Positions 57,249 to 64,000 of a DNA stretch of 64,000 nucleotides are shown here, in pieces. The notes under the pieces were generated by a model. It was not told where the DNA came from. It saw only the letters and a program-made list of their open reading frames with translations, and did not search any database. The translations under genes and the position numbers were made by a program. This stretch comes from Streptomyces gardneri (lineage in GTDB: Bacteria > Actinomycetota > Actinomycetes > Streptomycetales > Streptomycetaceae): positions 116,122-180,121 of the forward strand of contig NZ_BJMN01000022.1 of assembly GCF_006539185.1 (NCBI RefSeq), in the 5' to 3' direction. Each line of letters begins with the position of its first letter. Within the stretch, counting starts at the first letter, position 1.

Positions 57249-58856
57249 TCAGCGGCACAGCAGCGCTGCGCGCAGGTCCAGCCGGTGGTCCAGGCGGGAC
57301 AGGTCCCGGCCGGTGAGGGTCTCCACGCGCTGGACGCGGTAGTGGACCGTGTTCACGTGCAGGTGGAGGGTCTCGGCGGTCCTGGCCCAGGAGCAGTTGT
57401 GCGCCAGGAAGACCTCCAGGGTCTCCAGGAGCAGGGCGTTCGAGGAGCGGCCGCCGCGCAGGAGGGGCCCGAGGACCGTGGTCCGGTACACCTCCCTGAC
57501 GTCGTCGGGGACGCCCGCGAGCAGCGCCTCCAGGCTGGTGAGATCCTCGGCGGCGGCGACGTGCGCCGTGTGCGGGGCCGCCGTGCGGGCGGCCGCTGCG
57601 AGGGCGTAGCGCGCCTGGCCGACGGCGGCCCCGAGCCCGGCCGGGCCGGCGACGGGCTCGCTCACCCCGGCGTACAGGGCGGAGGTGGGCCGGCAGGCGT
57701 GGACGAGCGGCCATGTCTCGCCCAGGGCGGCCCGGACGGTGCGGTCGACGCCCTCGGCCCCGTCCTGTGCGGTCATGCCCTGTGCGGTCGTGTCGTGCGC
57801 GATGCCGTCGTGCGTGATCACCGCGAGCGCCTCGCCTCCGGGGCGGGCGCCGACGGCGAACGAGATCCCGGGAAGGTGGCTCAGCGCCTCGGCGAGTGCG
57901 GCGGCGGCGCTTCCCGCGTCCGCGCCCTCCTCCGCCGCCGCCGGCGTCGCTGACGCGACGACCACGGTGTAACCGCCCCGGTCGGTCAGTCCGCACGAAC
58001 TCAGGGCGTTCTCCAGGGCGTTGGTGTCGGCGTGCGGTATGCCGAGGAGGGCGGCAAGCTCCTGCCCCGCTTGCCGCCGCGACGCCCTGCGGCGGTCGTG
58101 ACGGCGCCGGTGGCGGCCCAGGACCTCGGCTATCTCGTGCAGGACGCGGGGCGGGACCTGACCCTCGTCCGCCAGGTGGAGGTACCAGGCGTCGAAGTCG
58201 GTGTCGTCGGCCTCGACGCGCAGCGTCGTCCCCTGCGCGCCGCGCGCGCCACGCAGGCTCTCCGAGGCTCGCCGGGCGGGGAGTTCGGCGGCGGTGGCGG
58301 TGCGGGCGATCGTCCGTCCGCTGCCGGTCAGGAGGTGGCACGACGGCGTGCCGAGATGGGCGAAGGCGCTCTCAAGGAGATCGCCCACGGACGCTCCGCG
58401 CTCCAACTCCCGCTCCAACTCCCCGCGTACGTTCTCCGGCAGGGCGTAGAGGTCCGACGGGCGGCGGCTGAGCTCGCCCCACTGGCGCAGGTAGACCGCT
58501 TCGGTGATCGCCCGGAAGCTGGTGTGAGCCGGTACGGCGAGCAGGGCGATCCGGTGCCTGCGGCAGGCTTCGGCCAGTTCTCGGGGCACTTCGCCGTGCG
58601 TCTCCTCGCCCGCGAGGAGCGCGGCGGCGCCGGCCTCGCGCAGGGCCGAGACGAAGCGCTCCGTCCGCGCCGGTCCGTCGGCGGGGTTCCACCACACCAG
58701 TCCGCTGAGGACGATCTCGCCCGACTGCAGGAACCGCGTGGGGTCCTCCAGGTCGGTGGCCGTCACTCCGCCGATCTCCTGGCCGAGCAGCGACTCGTCA
58801 CCCCAGACCAGGGTGAGGTCGAGGCTGTCGAGCCGGAGGAGATGTTCGACGTGCAT
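57249..58856 (-). CDS. PucR-family transcriptional regulator
   Basis: A 535-residue PucR-type activator. The N-terminal purine-catabolism sensor domain (LVWGDESLLGQEIGGVTATDLEDPTRFLQSGEIVLSGLVWW) is followed by a GAF-like middle. The C-terminal HTH_30 is LLETLEVFLAHNCSWARTAETLHLHVNTVHYRVQRVETLTGRDL. In Streptomyces and Bacillus such proteins often govern purine or allantoin use. No purine genes are present here. A degenerate repeat near 57770-57830 encodes HDTTAQGMTAQDG. The ATG at 58856 follows AAGGAG. Confidence 0.88.
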   Translation of the reverse strand: MHVEHLLRLDSLDLTLVWGDESLLGQEIGGVTATDLEDPTRFLQSGEIVLSGLVWWNPADGPARTERFVSALREAGAAALLAGEETHGEVPRELAEACRRHRIALLAVPAHTSFRAITEAVYLRQWGELSRRPSDLYALPENVRGELERELERGASVGDLLESAFAHLGTPSCHLLTGSGRTIARTATAAELPARRASESLRGARGAQGTTLRVEADDTDFDAWYLHLADEGQVPPRVLHEIAEVLGRHRRRHDRRRASRRQAGQELAALLGIPHADTNALENALSSCGLTDRGGYTVVVASATPAAAEEGADAGSAAAALAEALSHLPGISFAVGARPGGEALAVITHDGIAHDTTAQGMTAQDGAEGVDRTVRAALGETWPLVHACRPTSALYAGVSEPVAGPAGLGAAVGQARYALAAAARTAAPHTAHVAAAEDLTSLEALLAGVPDDVREVYRTTVLGPLLRGGRSSNALLLETLEVFLAHNCSWARTAETLHLHVNTVHYRVQRVETLTGRDLSRLDHRLDLRAALLCR

Positions 58857-59163
58857 GTGCGGCTCCTTGCGCGATCGCGGGATGGGCCCGCTTCTCACAT
58901 TCGAGAGGTGAATACGAGAAGACACATCGTAGATGCACGGTCGCCGACAGAAAATGCCTCCTGGTTGATCATCCAGGGCGCGAGGCTGCGGGATGGCGCT
59001 TTTCCAGCTTCCGGACCAGTCGTCCCGGCCGCCCTCCTCGGGCTTCATTCTCGGGTGGGCCGGTCGGGTATCACTGGGCGCGACCGCCGTATCGACGGCC
59101 GTACGGATCGCCGTATCGACGCCCGTATCGATGGCCGCATCGACCGCCCGAAGGGGATTGACG
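58857..59163. repeat. Divergent promoter gap with CGTATCGAC-type repeats
   Basis: The 307-bp gap between PucR and the molybdopterin-domain gene contains, at about 59083-59150, five or so degenerate copies of GCCGTATCGACG spaced by 12-18 bp (some read CGTACGGATC or CGCATCGACC). They could be binding sites or simple-sequence expansion. Nothing else is evident. Confidence 0.4.
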
Positions 59164-59646
59164 ATGACTCGTCACAGCGCCGCCGCACCCCGCACGAACC
59201 CCGTACGCACCGGAGCCTTCTCCGTCTGGGGGGACGTGGCCCGCCCGGCCACCCTCACCGTCGCGGACCTACGGCAGGGCTGGGAACAGCACCGGGCCGA
59301 GGTCGTCTTCGACTGCGCCACGGCGGGACCGCAGCACCACACGTTCACGGGCCCCCTGCTGCGCGAGGTCGCGGCCGGGACCCGGCCGGACTTCGACCCG
59401 GGGCGGCGCAAGGAGCGCTCCCGTTTCCTGCTCGCCGTGAGCGGCGGCGACGGCCATCACGCCGTCCTGTCGTGGGCGGAGATCGACGCCGACTTCGGCG
59501 ACGCGCCCGTGCTCCTCGCGACCCGCATGGACGGCGAGGCGCTCGACGAGACCGGTGCGCAGCTCGTCGTCCCGTCCGACCGCTGCGGGGCCCGCTACGT
59601 CAGCGCCGTCACCGGCATCTGGATCGGCTCGTGCCGTACGTCCTGA
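59164..59646 (+). CDS. Molybdopterin-dependent oxidoreductase-domain protein
   Basis: A 160-residue protein equivalent to a single, short Oxidored_molyb domain: VWGDVARPATLTVADLRQGWEQHRAEVVFDC, FTGPLLREVA, FLLAVSGGDGHHAVLSWAEID, ATRMDGEALDETGAQLVVPSDRCGARYVSAVTGIWIG. The usual cofactor-contacting Cys position appears shifted or absent, so catalysis is uncertain. AAGGGG precedes the ATG at 59164. It is divergent from PucR, which may control it. Confidence 0.75.
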   Translation: MTRHSAAAPRTNPVRTGAFSVWGDVARPATLTVADLRQGWEQHRAEVVFDCATAGPQHHTFTGPLLREVAAGTRPDFDPGRRKERSRFLLAVSGGDGHHAVLSWAEIDADFGDAPVLLATRMDGEALDETGAQLVVPSDRCGARYVSAVTGIWIGSCRTS

Positions 59647-59695
59647 TGGAGCCGCCGGTTCATCCGCCGACCGGACGACTCACCGCGCTCGCGGG

Positions 59696-61732
59696 TCAGC
59701 GGTCCCCGGGGGCCGGCTTGAGCCGGTGCAGGGTGTAGCCGTCGCGGGCCGGGTCCAGGGGCCTGGTCGCCTGTTTGAAGAGGTACTCGGCGCGCTCGTA
59801 GGAGAGTCTGCGGCGGCCCGTGTCGGGGCACAGGTCGGCCGCCTCGGGGGTACGGGCCGGGCCGGGGCGCCGGTCGGAGAGGAAGACCGGGCCGCGCGTC
59901 CGCCCGGCGAGCAGCAGCGGCAGGAGCCGGGCCGTTCCGGAGCGCCAGGTCACCCGTCCGTCACGGGGGCGGACGGAGGCGGGCGTACGGATACGGGTAC
60001 GGGCACGGCGGTCGTCGAGGTCCAGGTCCTCGACGTCCAGGGCGAGGACGGCCGTCGCCCCGGCGCCCGACTCGTGCAGCAGGCGCCACAGCGTCTCCTC
60101 GCGCAGCGGCAGGTCCGGGAGGCTCCAGACCGCGTCGAGCTGCGCGGGGTCGAGGGGCCGCGCCCGGGGGCGGGTCCCGGCGCGGCGGTCGAGCCCCGCG
60201 GTGAGGTCGTCCAGGCTGGCCCAGGCGCCGAAGGATCGGACGGCCGCCCGGTGCCGGTTCCAGGTCGCGGGTGCCGCCTCGCCCCAGGTCGTCGTGAACA
60301 CCCGCGCCACCTGCTCCGCCGTGAGGGACGCCAGCGGCTGCTGGTCGCCGAGGGTGCGGCGCAGGCGGCGCAGCGTCTGCCCGTACGAGCGGCTCGTCGC
60401 GGGGTCGAGGTCGTCCCGGCCCAGGAACTCCTCGGCCGCCTGCCCCAGGACGGGGCCCGCCGGAGCGGCGGCGCCGAGCTCGTCCGCGCGCCGTTCCAGG
60501 AAGGCGCGCTCGGCGGCGTTCCGCGCGAGGGAGGCCGCCCGCCGGAACTCGACGCGGGCCTCGTCGAAGCGGCCGAGCCCGGCCAGCAGGTCTCCCCGGA
60601 CGCCGGGGAGGAGGTGGTAGTCGCGGAGCACCGGATCGGTGAGGAGGGCGTCGGTCAGGTCGAGCCCCGCCTGCGGCCCGTGGGCCTTCCCGACCGCCAC
60701 GGCGCGGTTCAGCCGGACGACCGGCGTCGGCAGGACCCGGGTCAGGGCCGCGTACAGGGCGGCGATCTGCGCCCAGTCGGTGTCCTCCGCGCTCCTCGCC
60801 TGGGCGTGACACACGGCGATCGCCGCCTGGAGCATGTACGGGCCGGGGGCGCCGCCCACCTCCCGGGCCTTCAGCATCGCGGTGAAGCCTCGGCGGATGA
60901 GCAGCTGGTCCCAGCGCCCCCGGTTCTGCTCGTGCAGGGGGACGGGCTCGCCGGAGGGACCGGTGCGTGCGGCGGCGCGGGACGCCTGGATCTCCATCAG
61001 CGCGACCAGCCCGTGCACCTCGGGCTCCCGCGGGGCCAGTTCGGCGAGCAGCCGGCCGAGGCGCAGGGCCTCCAGGCAGAGTCCGGGCCGCATCAGATCG
61101 TCGCCCGAGGTGGCCGAGTACCCCTCGTTGAAGATCAGGTAGATCACTTCGAGGACCGAGGAGAGCCGCTCGGCCAGGTGGTCGCCGTCGGGCAGCTCGA
61201 AGGGGACGCTCTCCTCGGCCAGCGTCCGCTTGGCCGCGGCGACGCGTTGGGTGATCACCGTCTCGGTGACGAGGAAGGCGCGCGCGATCTCCTCGGCGGT
61301 CAGGCCGCCGAGCAGCCGGAGCGTGAGGGCGGCTCGCGCCTCGGTCGGCAGGACGGGGTGGCAGGAGAGGAAGACGAGCCGGAGGACGTCGTCCGGCTCG
61401 TCGTCCGGCCGTGCGTCGGGGCCCTGTTGCCGTTCCTGACGCTGCCCCAGTTCGTGGGCGAGCTGCTCCTGTTTGCGTTCGAGGCGCTGGGCGCGGCGGA
61501 GGTGGTCGAGGGCGCGCCGCTTGGCGGTGGTCGTCAGCCAGGCGCCGGGGTTGTCGGGGACGCCGGAGACGGGCCACTGTTCGAGGGCGGCGACGAGGGC
61601 GTCCTGGGCCAGCTCCTCAGCGAGACCGACGTCGCGCACCATGCGGGTGAGCGAGGCGACGATCTTCGCCGACTCGAGTTTCCAGGCCGCATCGACCGTG
61701 CGGTGAACGTCCGGCAGCACAGGAACGATCAC
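59696..61732 (-). CDS. ECF42-type sigma factor fused to a tyrosine-recombinase-like domain
   Basis: A 678-residue protein from the GTG at 61732; an upstream GTG at 61762 would add ten residues and is used for the numbering here. Sigma region 2 is around residues 35-90 (DVGLAEELAQDALVAALEQWPVSGVPDNPGAWLTTTAKRRALDHLRR) and region 4 around 144-182 (LTAEEIARAFLVTETVITQRVAAAKRTL). A DUF6596/TPR-like extension follows to about 428 (FNEGYSA, VVRLNRAVAVGKAHGPQAGL). That completes a normal ECF42 protein. Residues 444-525 then read as a SAM-like core-binding domain (DLDPATSRSYGQTLRRLRRTLG, PATWNRHRAAVRSFGAW). Residues 540-688 read as a catalytic-like domain (ETLWRLLHESGAGATAVLALDVEDLDLDDRR) lacking the first catalytic Arg and the terminal Tyr. 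It was probably recruited for binding, not strand exchange. Confidence 0.8.
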   Translation of the reverse strand: MIVPVLPDVHRTVDAAWKLESAKIVASLTRMVRDVGLAEELAQDALVAALEQWPVSGVPDNPGAWLTTTAKRRALDHLRRAQRLERKQEQLAHELGQRQERQQGPDARPDDEPDDVLRLVFLSCHPVLPTEARAALTLRLLGGLTAEEIARAFLVTETVITQRVAAAKRTLAEESVPFELPDGDHLAERLSSVLEVIYLIFNEGYSATSGDDLMRPGLCLEALRLGRLLAELAPREPEVHGLVALMEIQASRAAARTGPSGEPVPLHEQNRGRWDQLLIRRGFTAMLKAREVGGAPGPYMLQAAIAVCHAQARSAEDTDWAQIAALYAALTRVLPTPVVRLNRAVAVGKAHGPQAGLDLTDALLTDPVLRDYHLLPGVRGDLLAGLGRFDEARVEFRRAASLARNAAERAFLERRADELGAAAPAGPVLGQAAEEFLGRDDLDPATSRSYGQTLRRLRRTLGDQQPLASLTAEQVARVFTTTWGEAAPATWNRHRAAVRSFGAWASLDDLTAGLDRRAGTRPRARPLDPAQLDAVWSLPDLPLREETLWRLLHESGAGATAVLALDVEDLDLDDRRARTRIRTPASVRPRDGRVTWRSGTARLLPLLLAGRTRGPVFLSDRRPGPARTPEAADLCPDTGRRRLSYERAEYLFKQATRPLDPARDGYTLHRLKPAPGDR

Positions 61733-61792
61733 AGCACCCGCCGTGGCTCGCTCGCAAGCCACGACGGGTGCCGACCACGGGCGTGCCGGGGG

Positions 61793-62116
61793 TCAGGGGC
61801 CGAAGACCTGCTGGACGACGCTCTCGCCGTCTCCGACGATCCGGCGGAAGCGGCGGGCCAGTTCGATCGCCTCCTCCTGGGAGCGGACCTCGATCAGCGC
61901 GAAGCCGGCCACGGCCTCCTTGGCCTCGGCGAAGGGGCCGTCCGTCACGGTGATCTCGTCCCCGGCGGAGGTCACACGGATGCCGCCCGGCTCCAGGCCT
62001 CCGGTGGCCAGGAGGACGCCGGCGGCCGTCAGCTCCTCGATGAACCGGCCCATCTCGGCGTACAGCTTCTCGTCGGGGGCGGTGTCGGACGGCTTGGTCG
62101 TCATCAGGTAGCGCAT
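61793..62116 (-). CDS. YCII-related DGPF-domain protein
   Basis: A 107-residue protein with the motif TVTDGPFAEAKEAVAGFALIEVRSQEEAIELARRF, the DGPF signature. Such proteins accompany ECF42-type sigma factors in many actinobacteria, and this one is 60 bp upstream of the sigma gene on the same strand. Their biochemical role is not settled. The ATG at 62116 begins MRYLMTTKPS. Its upstream region contains a duplicated GTCCGGTCGTGATCCGG and the 62205-62248 palindrome. Confidence 0.85.
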   Translation of the reverse strand: MRYLMTTKPSDTAPDEKLYAEMGRFIEELTAAGVLLATGGLEPGGIRVTSAGDEITVTDGPFAEAKEAVAGFALIEVRSQEEAIELARRFRRIVGDGESVVQQVFGP

Positions 62117-62204
62117 GGGATATCCGTGCCTCTCGTCTGTCCGGTCGTGATCCGGGCATGTCCGGTCGTGATCCGGTCGGGTGCTTCTGCCCAAGCGTCG
62201 AACA

Positions 62205-62248
62205 AGGCCATGTGACAGGGAATGGCGCCGTTCCCTGTCACATGGCCT
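62205..62248. promoter_or_regulatory. Perfect 18-bp-arm inverted repeat between divergent genes
   Basis: The arms AGGCCATGTGACAGGGAA (62205-62222) and its exact complement (62231-62248) flank an 8-base centre TGGCGCCG, which itself contains the palindrome GGCGCC. It lies 89 bp from the DGPF start and 55 bp from the DUF998 start. It could be a large operator for the divergent pair or a strong hairpin in the leader RNA. Confidence 0.7.
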
Positions 62249-62302
62249 CTTCGTCGTGTCGGTGAGAAGCAGTTCGCCCCGCCCACCGGAAGAGAGCCCG
62301 TC

Positions 62303-62983
62303 ATGGCCGCCACGCAGACCGCCCCCGCCCCGACCGTCACCCCCACCGCCGCTCCCTCCCCCGCCACCACCCGCTCCCTGCTCACCGTCGCGGTCGTGGC
62401 GCAGCCGCTGTGGGCCCTCGTGGCCCTCGCCCAGGCCGCCACCCGGGACGGCTACGACATCACCCGCCACCCGCTGAGCGCCCTCGCGAACGGGTCCCTC
62501 GGCTGGATCCAGATCACCAACTTCGTCCTGGCCGGCGTCCTGACAGTCATCGGGGCCGGCGGTCTGCGCCGGGCCCTGCGGGGCACCCCCGGCGGCACGT
62601 GGGCGCCACGGCTCGTGCGGATCAGCGGCATCGGCATGATCGCGGCGGGTGTGTTCGTGATGGACCCGGCCGACGGTTTCCCCGTCGGTACGCCGGACGG
62701 GATGCCCGCGGCGCTGTCCTGGCAGAGCTACGCCCACTTCGCCGCCGGTTCGGTCACCTTCACGGCCCTGATCGCGGCCTGCTACGTCCTGGGCCGGCAC
62801 TTCTCCCGCGCCGGGCTGCGGCGGCACGCCGTCGGCTCCCGGGTCGCGGGTACGGCGCTGCTGCTCGGCAACGGCTGGGCGATGGGCGGCGGCACGGCCG
62901 GCACGCTCACCCTCGCTGTCGGGGTGATCACGGCGATGGTGTGGATCTCCTCGGTCGCCGCCCGGTACCGCAAGGCCCTCTGA
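62303..62983 (+). CDS. DUF998 integral membrane protein
   Basis: A 226-residue membrane protein with about six helices. It shows the DUF998 pattern: YDITRHPLSALANGSLGWIQITNFVLAGVLTVIGAGGLRRAL, GIGMIAAGVFVMDPADGFPVGTPDGMPAALSWQSYAHFAAGSVTF. Family function is unknown. The ATG at 62303 follows GGAAGAGAG. It is divergent from the ECF/DGPF genes and may belong to the ECF42 regulon, since DUF998-like membrane proteins could be targets. That is speculative. Confidence 0.8.
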   Translation: MAATQTAPAPTVTPTAAPSPATTRSLLTVAVVAQPLWALVALAQAATRDGYDITRHPLSALANGSLGWIQITNFVLAGVLTVIGAGGLRRALRGTPGGTWAPRLVRISGIGMIAAGVFVMDPADGFPVGTPDGMPAALSWQSYAHFAAGSVTFTALIAACYVLGRHFSRAGLRRHAVGSRVAGTALLLGNGWAMGGGTAGTLTLAVGVITAMVWISSVAARYRKAL

Positions 62984-63015
62984 GGCCGACCATGGCACGG
63001 CGGGTCCCACGTCAG

Positions 63016-63059
63016 CGGGAGCCGGCAGGTCCGGGGCGATCCCGGCCCGCCGGCTCCCG
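63016..63059. terminator. Bidirectional terminator between the DUF998 gene and kdpC
   Basis: CGGGAGCCGGC (63016-63026) pairs with GCCGGCTCCCG (63049-63059). The enclosed sequence can extend the stem (CCGGG with CCCGG). It lies between convergent stops. Confidence 0.75.
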
Positions 63060-63078
63060 TGCCGCTTCGACGAGGCCA

Positions 63079-63747
63079 TCAGCCCCGGGTCAGTTCCTTG
63101 AGCGCGATGTTGAGCTTGAGGACGTTGACCCGGGGCTCGCCGATGAAGCCGAGGACGCGGCCGTCGGTGTGGTCGGCGACGAGCTCGTCGACCCGGGCGA
63201 CGGTGAGGTGGTTCTTCTCGGCGATCCGGTGGACCTGGAGCTTCGCGTACGCCGGGGAGATGTGCGGGTCCAGGCCGGAGCCGGAGGAGGTGACGGCGTC
63301 GGCGGGGACGTCCGAGGGCTTCACGGTGTACGAAGCCGTCGAGTTGTCCTTGATGACGGCCGCCTTGGCGTCCTTGACCCAGGTGATCAGGTCCTCGTTG
63401 TCCCCGGAGCGGTTGGTCGCGCCGGAGAGGATCAGCTGGTACCGGGTGTTGACGCTGTTGGTGCCCAGGCCGTTGGAGGGGCGCGGCTGGAACCACTTCG
63501 GGTCCGGGGCCGCCGTCTCCTCGCCGTCCTTCAGGGGCAGGTTGTACGTCTGGCCGATGAGCTCGGATCCGACGACCCTGCCCCCGCTCTCGATCTCGGA
63601 GCCGTTCGCCTTGCCGGGGAAGGCCAGTTGGGCGATGCCGGTGACGGCGAGCGGATAGAGGACGCCGCACACCACGGTCAGGACGAGGAGGGCGCGGAGG
63701 CCCGCCCAGAGGACCCGCCCGGTGTTGCCTACGGAGTTGTTCGCCAT
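63079..63747 (-). CDS. kdpC: Potassium-transporting ATPase subunit C
   Basis: A 222-residue KdpC. It has one N-terminal membrane helix (ALLVLTVVCGVLYPLAVTGIAQLAF), then the periplasmic domain with GSELIGQ, WFQPRPS, SSGSGLDPHISPAYAKLQVHRIAEKNHL and GFIGEPRVNVLKLNIAL. It stabilises the KdpFABC high-affinity K+ pump. The ATG at 63747 is six bases after the kdpB stop, confirming the kdp operon order. Confidence 0.95.
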   Translation of the reverse strand: MANNSVGNTGRVLWAGLRALLVLTVVCGVLYPLAVTGIAQLAFPGKANGSEIESGGRVVGSELIGQTYNLPLKDGEETAAPDPKWFQPRPSNGLGTNSVNTRYQLILSGATNRSGDNEDLITWVKDAKAAVIKDNSTASYTVKPSDVPADAVTSSGSGLDPHISPAYAKLQVHRIAEKNHLTVARVDELVADHTDGRVLGFIGEPRVNVLKLNIALKELTRG

Positions 63748-63753
63748 GGTCGG

Positions 63754-64000
63754 TCAGCCGATTCCGGGGATGAGGGAGAGGAGCAGGTCGATGATCTTGA
63801 TGCCGATGAACGGGGCGATCAGGCCGCCGAGTCCGTAGATCCCGAGGTTGCGGCGGAGCATCGCGTCGGCGCTGGACGGCCGGTAGCGGACGCCCTTGAG
63901 GGCGAGCGGGACCAGGGCCACGATGATCAGCGCGTTGAAGATGACGGCCGAGAGGATCGCGGACTCGGGCGAGGCCAGGCCCATGATGTTGAGCTTGTCC
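63754..64000 (-). CDS. kdpB: Potassium-transporting ATPase subunit B, C-terminal part (5' end outside window)
   Basis: Only the last 82 residues are present. They begin at DKLNIMGLASPESAILSAVIFNALIIVALVPLALKGVRYRPSSADAMLRRNLGIYGLGG and end in a hydrophobic LIAPFIGIKIIDLLLSLIPGIG. This is the last membrane hairpin of the KdpB P-type ATPase. The rest, with the phosphorylation site, lies beyond position 64000. Confidence 0.93.
   Translation of the reverse strand, partial: DKLNIMGLASPESAILSAVIFNALIIVALVPLALKGVRYRPSSADAMLRRNLGIYGLGGLIAPFIGIKIIDLLLSLIPGIG

Noticed and set aside
62205..62248. Long inverted repeat as a transcription terminator
   Set aside because: It lies between divergent genes, upstream of both, so a terminator would block the downstream gene. 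An operator or leader hairpin is more likely.
1..64000. tRNA or rRNA genes, including one at the island ends
   Set aside because: I found no cloverleaf-like or CCA-proximal sequence and no rRNA motifs; the island junctions are in corA coding sequence.

Overview
The window is high-GC DNA (clearly above 65% G+C, strong G/C third-position bias, many GTG starts, ATGA/GTGA stop-start overlaps and several apparently leaderless starts). This fits a Streptomyces or close relative. Gene content (PucR, LacI, TetR and LuxR regulators, an ECF42-type sigma factor, a Ser/Thr kinase, mutAB-meaB, kdpBC) agrees.

Layout. (1) 1-3483 is chromosomal: the 3' part of a GAF-LuxR regulator, a SUKH-3 protein, an AlkZ-like winged-helix protein and corA. 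(2) About 3484-29606 looks like a 26 kb integrated island. A 22 bp identical core inside corA (3484-3505) recurs at 29585-29606, followed there by an orphan copy of the corA 3' end. GGGGAGAAT-type repeats sit just inside both ends. No intact integrase is visible. Cargo: a class III aminotransferase, a peptide-type ABC transporter operon with a nitrilase, a LysR regulator, a serine hydrolase, a broken vapBC-like module, an XRE-cupin/EamA/FMN-binding/B3-B4 group, Tn3 and IS701 debris, a second nitrilase operon with an APC permease and an HATPase, a broken second LysR gene, and an Mrr-like restriction-endonuclease protein. The two nitrilase operons share a conserved promoter-region operator. (3) 29.8-37.5 kb is a compact, unusual enzyme cluster: two glycosyltransferase-like proteins, a pyruvyltransferase-family protein, an Asp/Asn hydroxylase, a sulfotransferase fused to an oxygenase, a prolyl-hydroxylase-like protein and a DUF1826-like protein. 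(4) A cobalamin riboswitch precedes a btuFCD-type uptake operon (37.6-40.9 kb). (5) A LacI regulator diverges from an N-carbamoylputrescine amidase-like gene. (6) mutA-mutB-meaB (B12-dependent methylmalonyl-CoA mutase) follow. (7) 48.2-59.6 kb holds a DUF4239 protein, a FAD reductase, a secreted ricin-domain protein, a TetR regulator, a kinase, a Tat-lipoprotein agmatine deiminase, a TOBE protein, PucR and a molybdopterin-domain protein. (8) 59.7-64 kb holds an ECF sigma factor fused to a recombinase-like domain, its DGPF (YCII) partner, a DUF998 protein and kdpC/kdpB.

Connections. B12 uptake (riboswitch-controlled) lies beside a B12-dependent mutase. An agmatine deiminase and an N-carbamoylputrescine amidase, consecutive steps from agmatine to putrescine, lie 13 kb apart but share a TGACTGAA-N2-TTCAGTCA operator, so they may form one regulon. 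The strongest candidates for undescribed biology are the multi-oxygenase/sulfotransferase cluster, the sigma-factor/recombinase fusion, and the island that rebuilds the pore end of CorA at its own insertion site.
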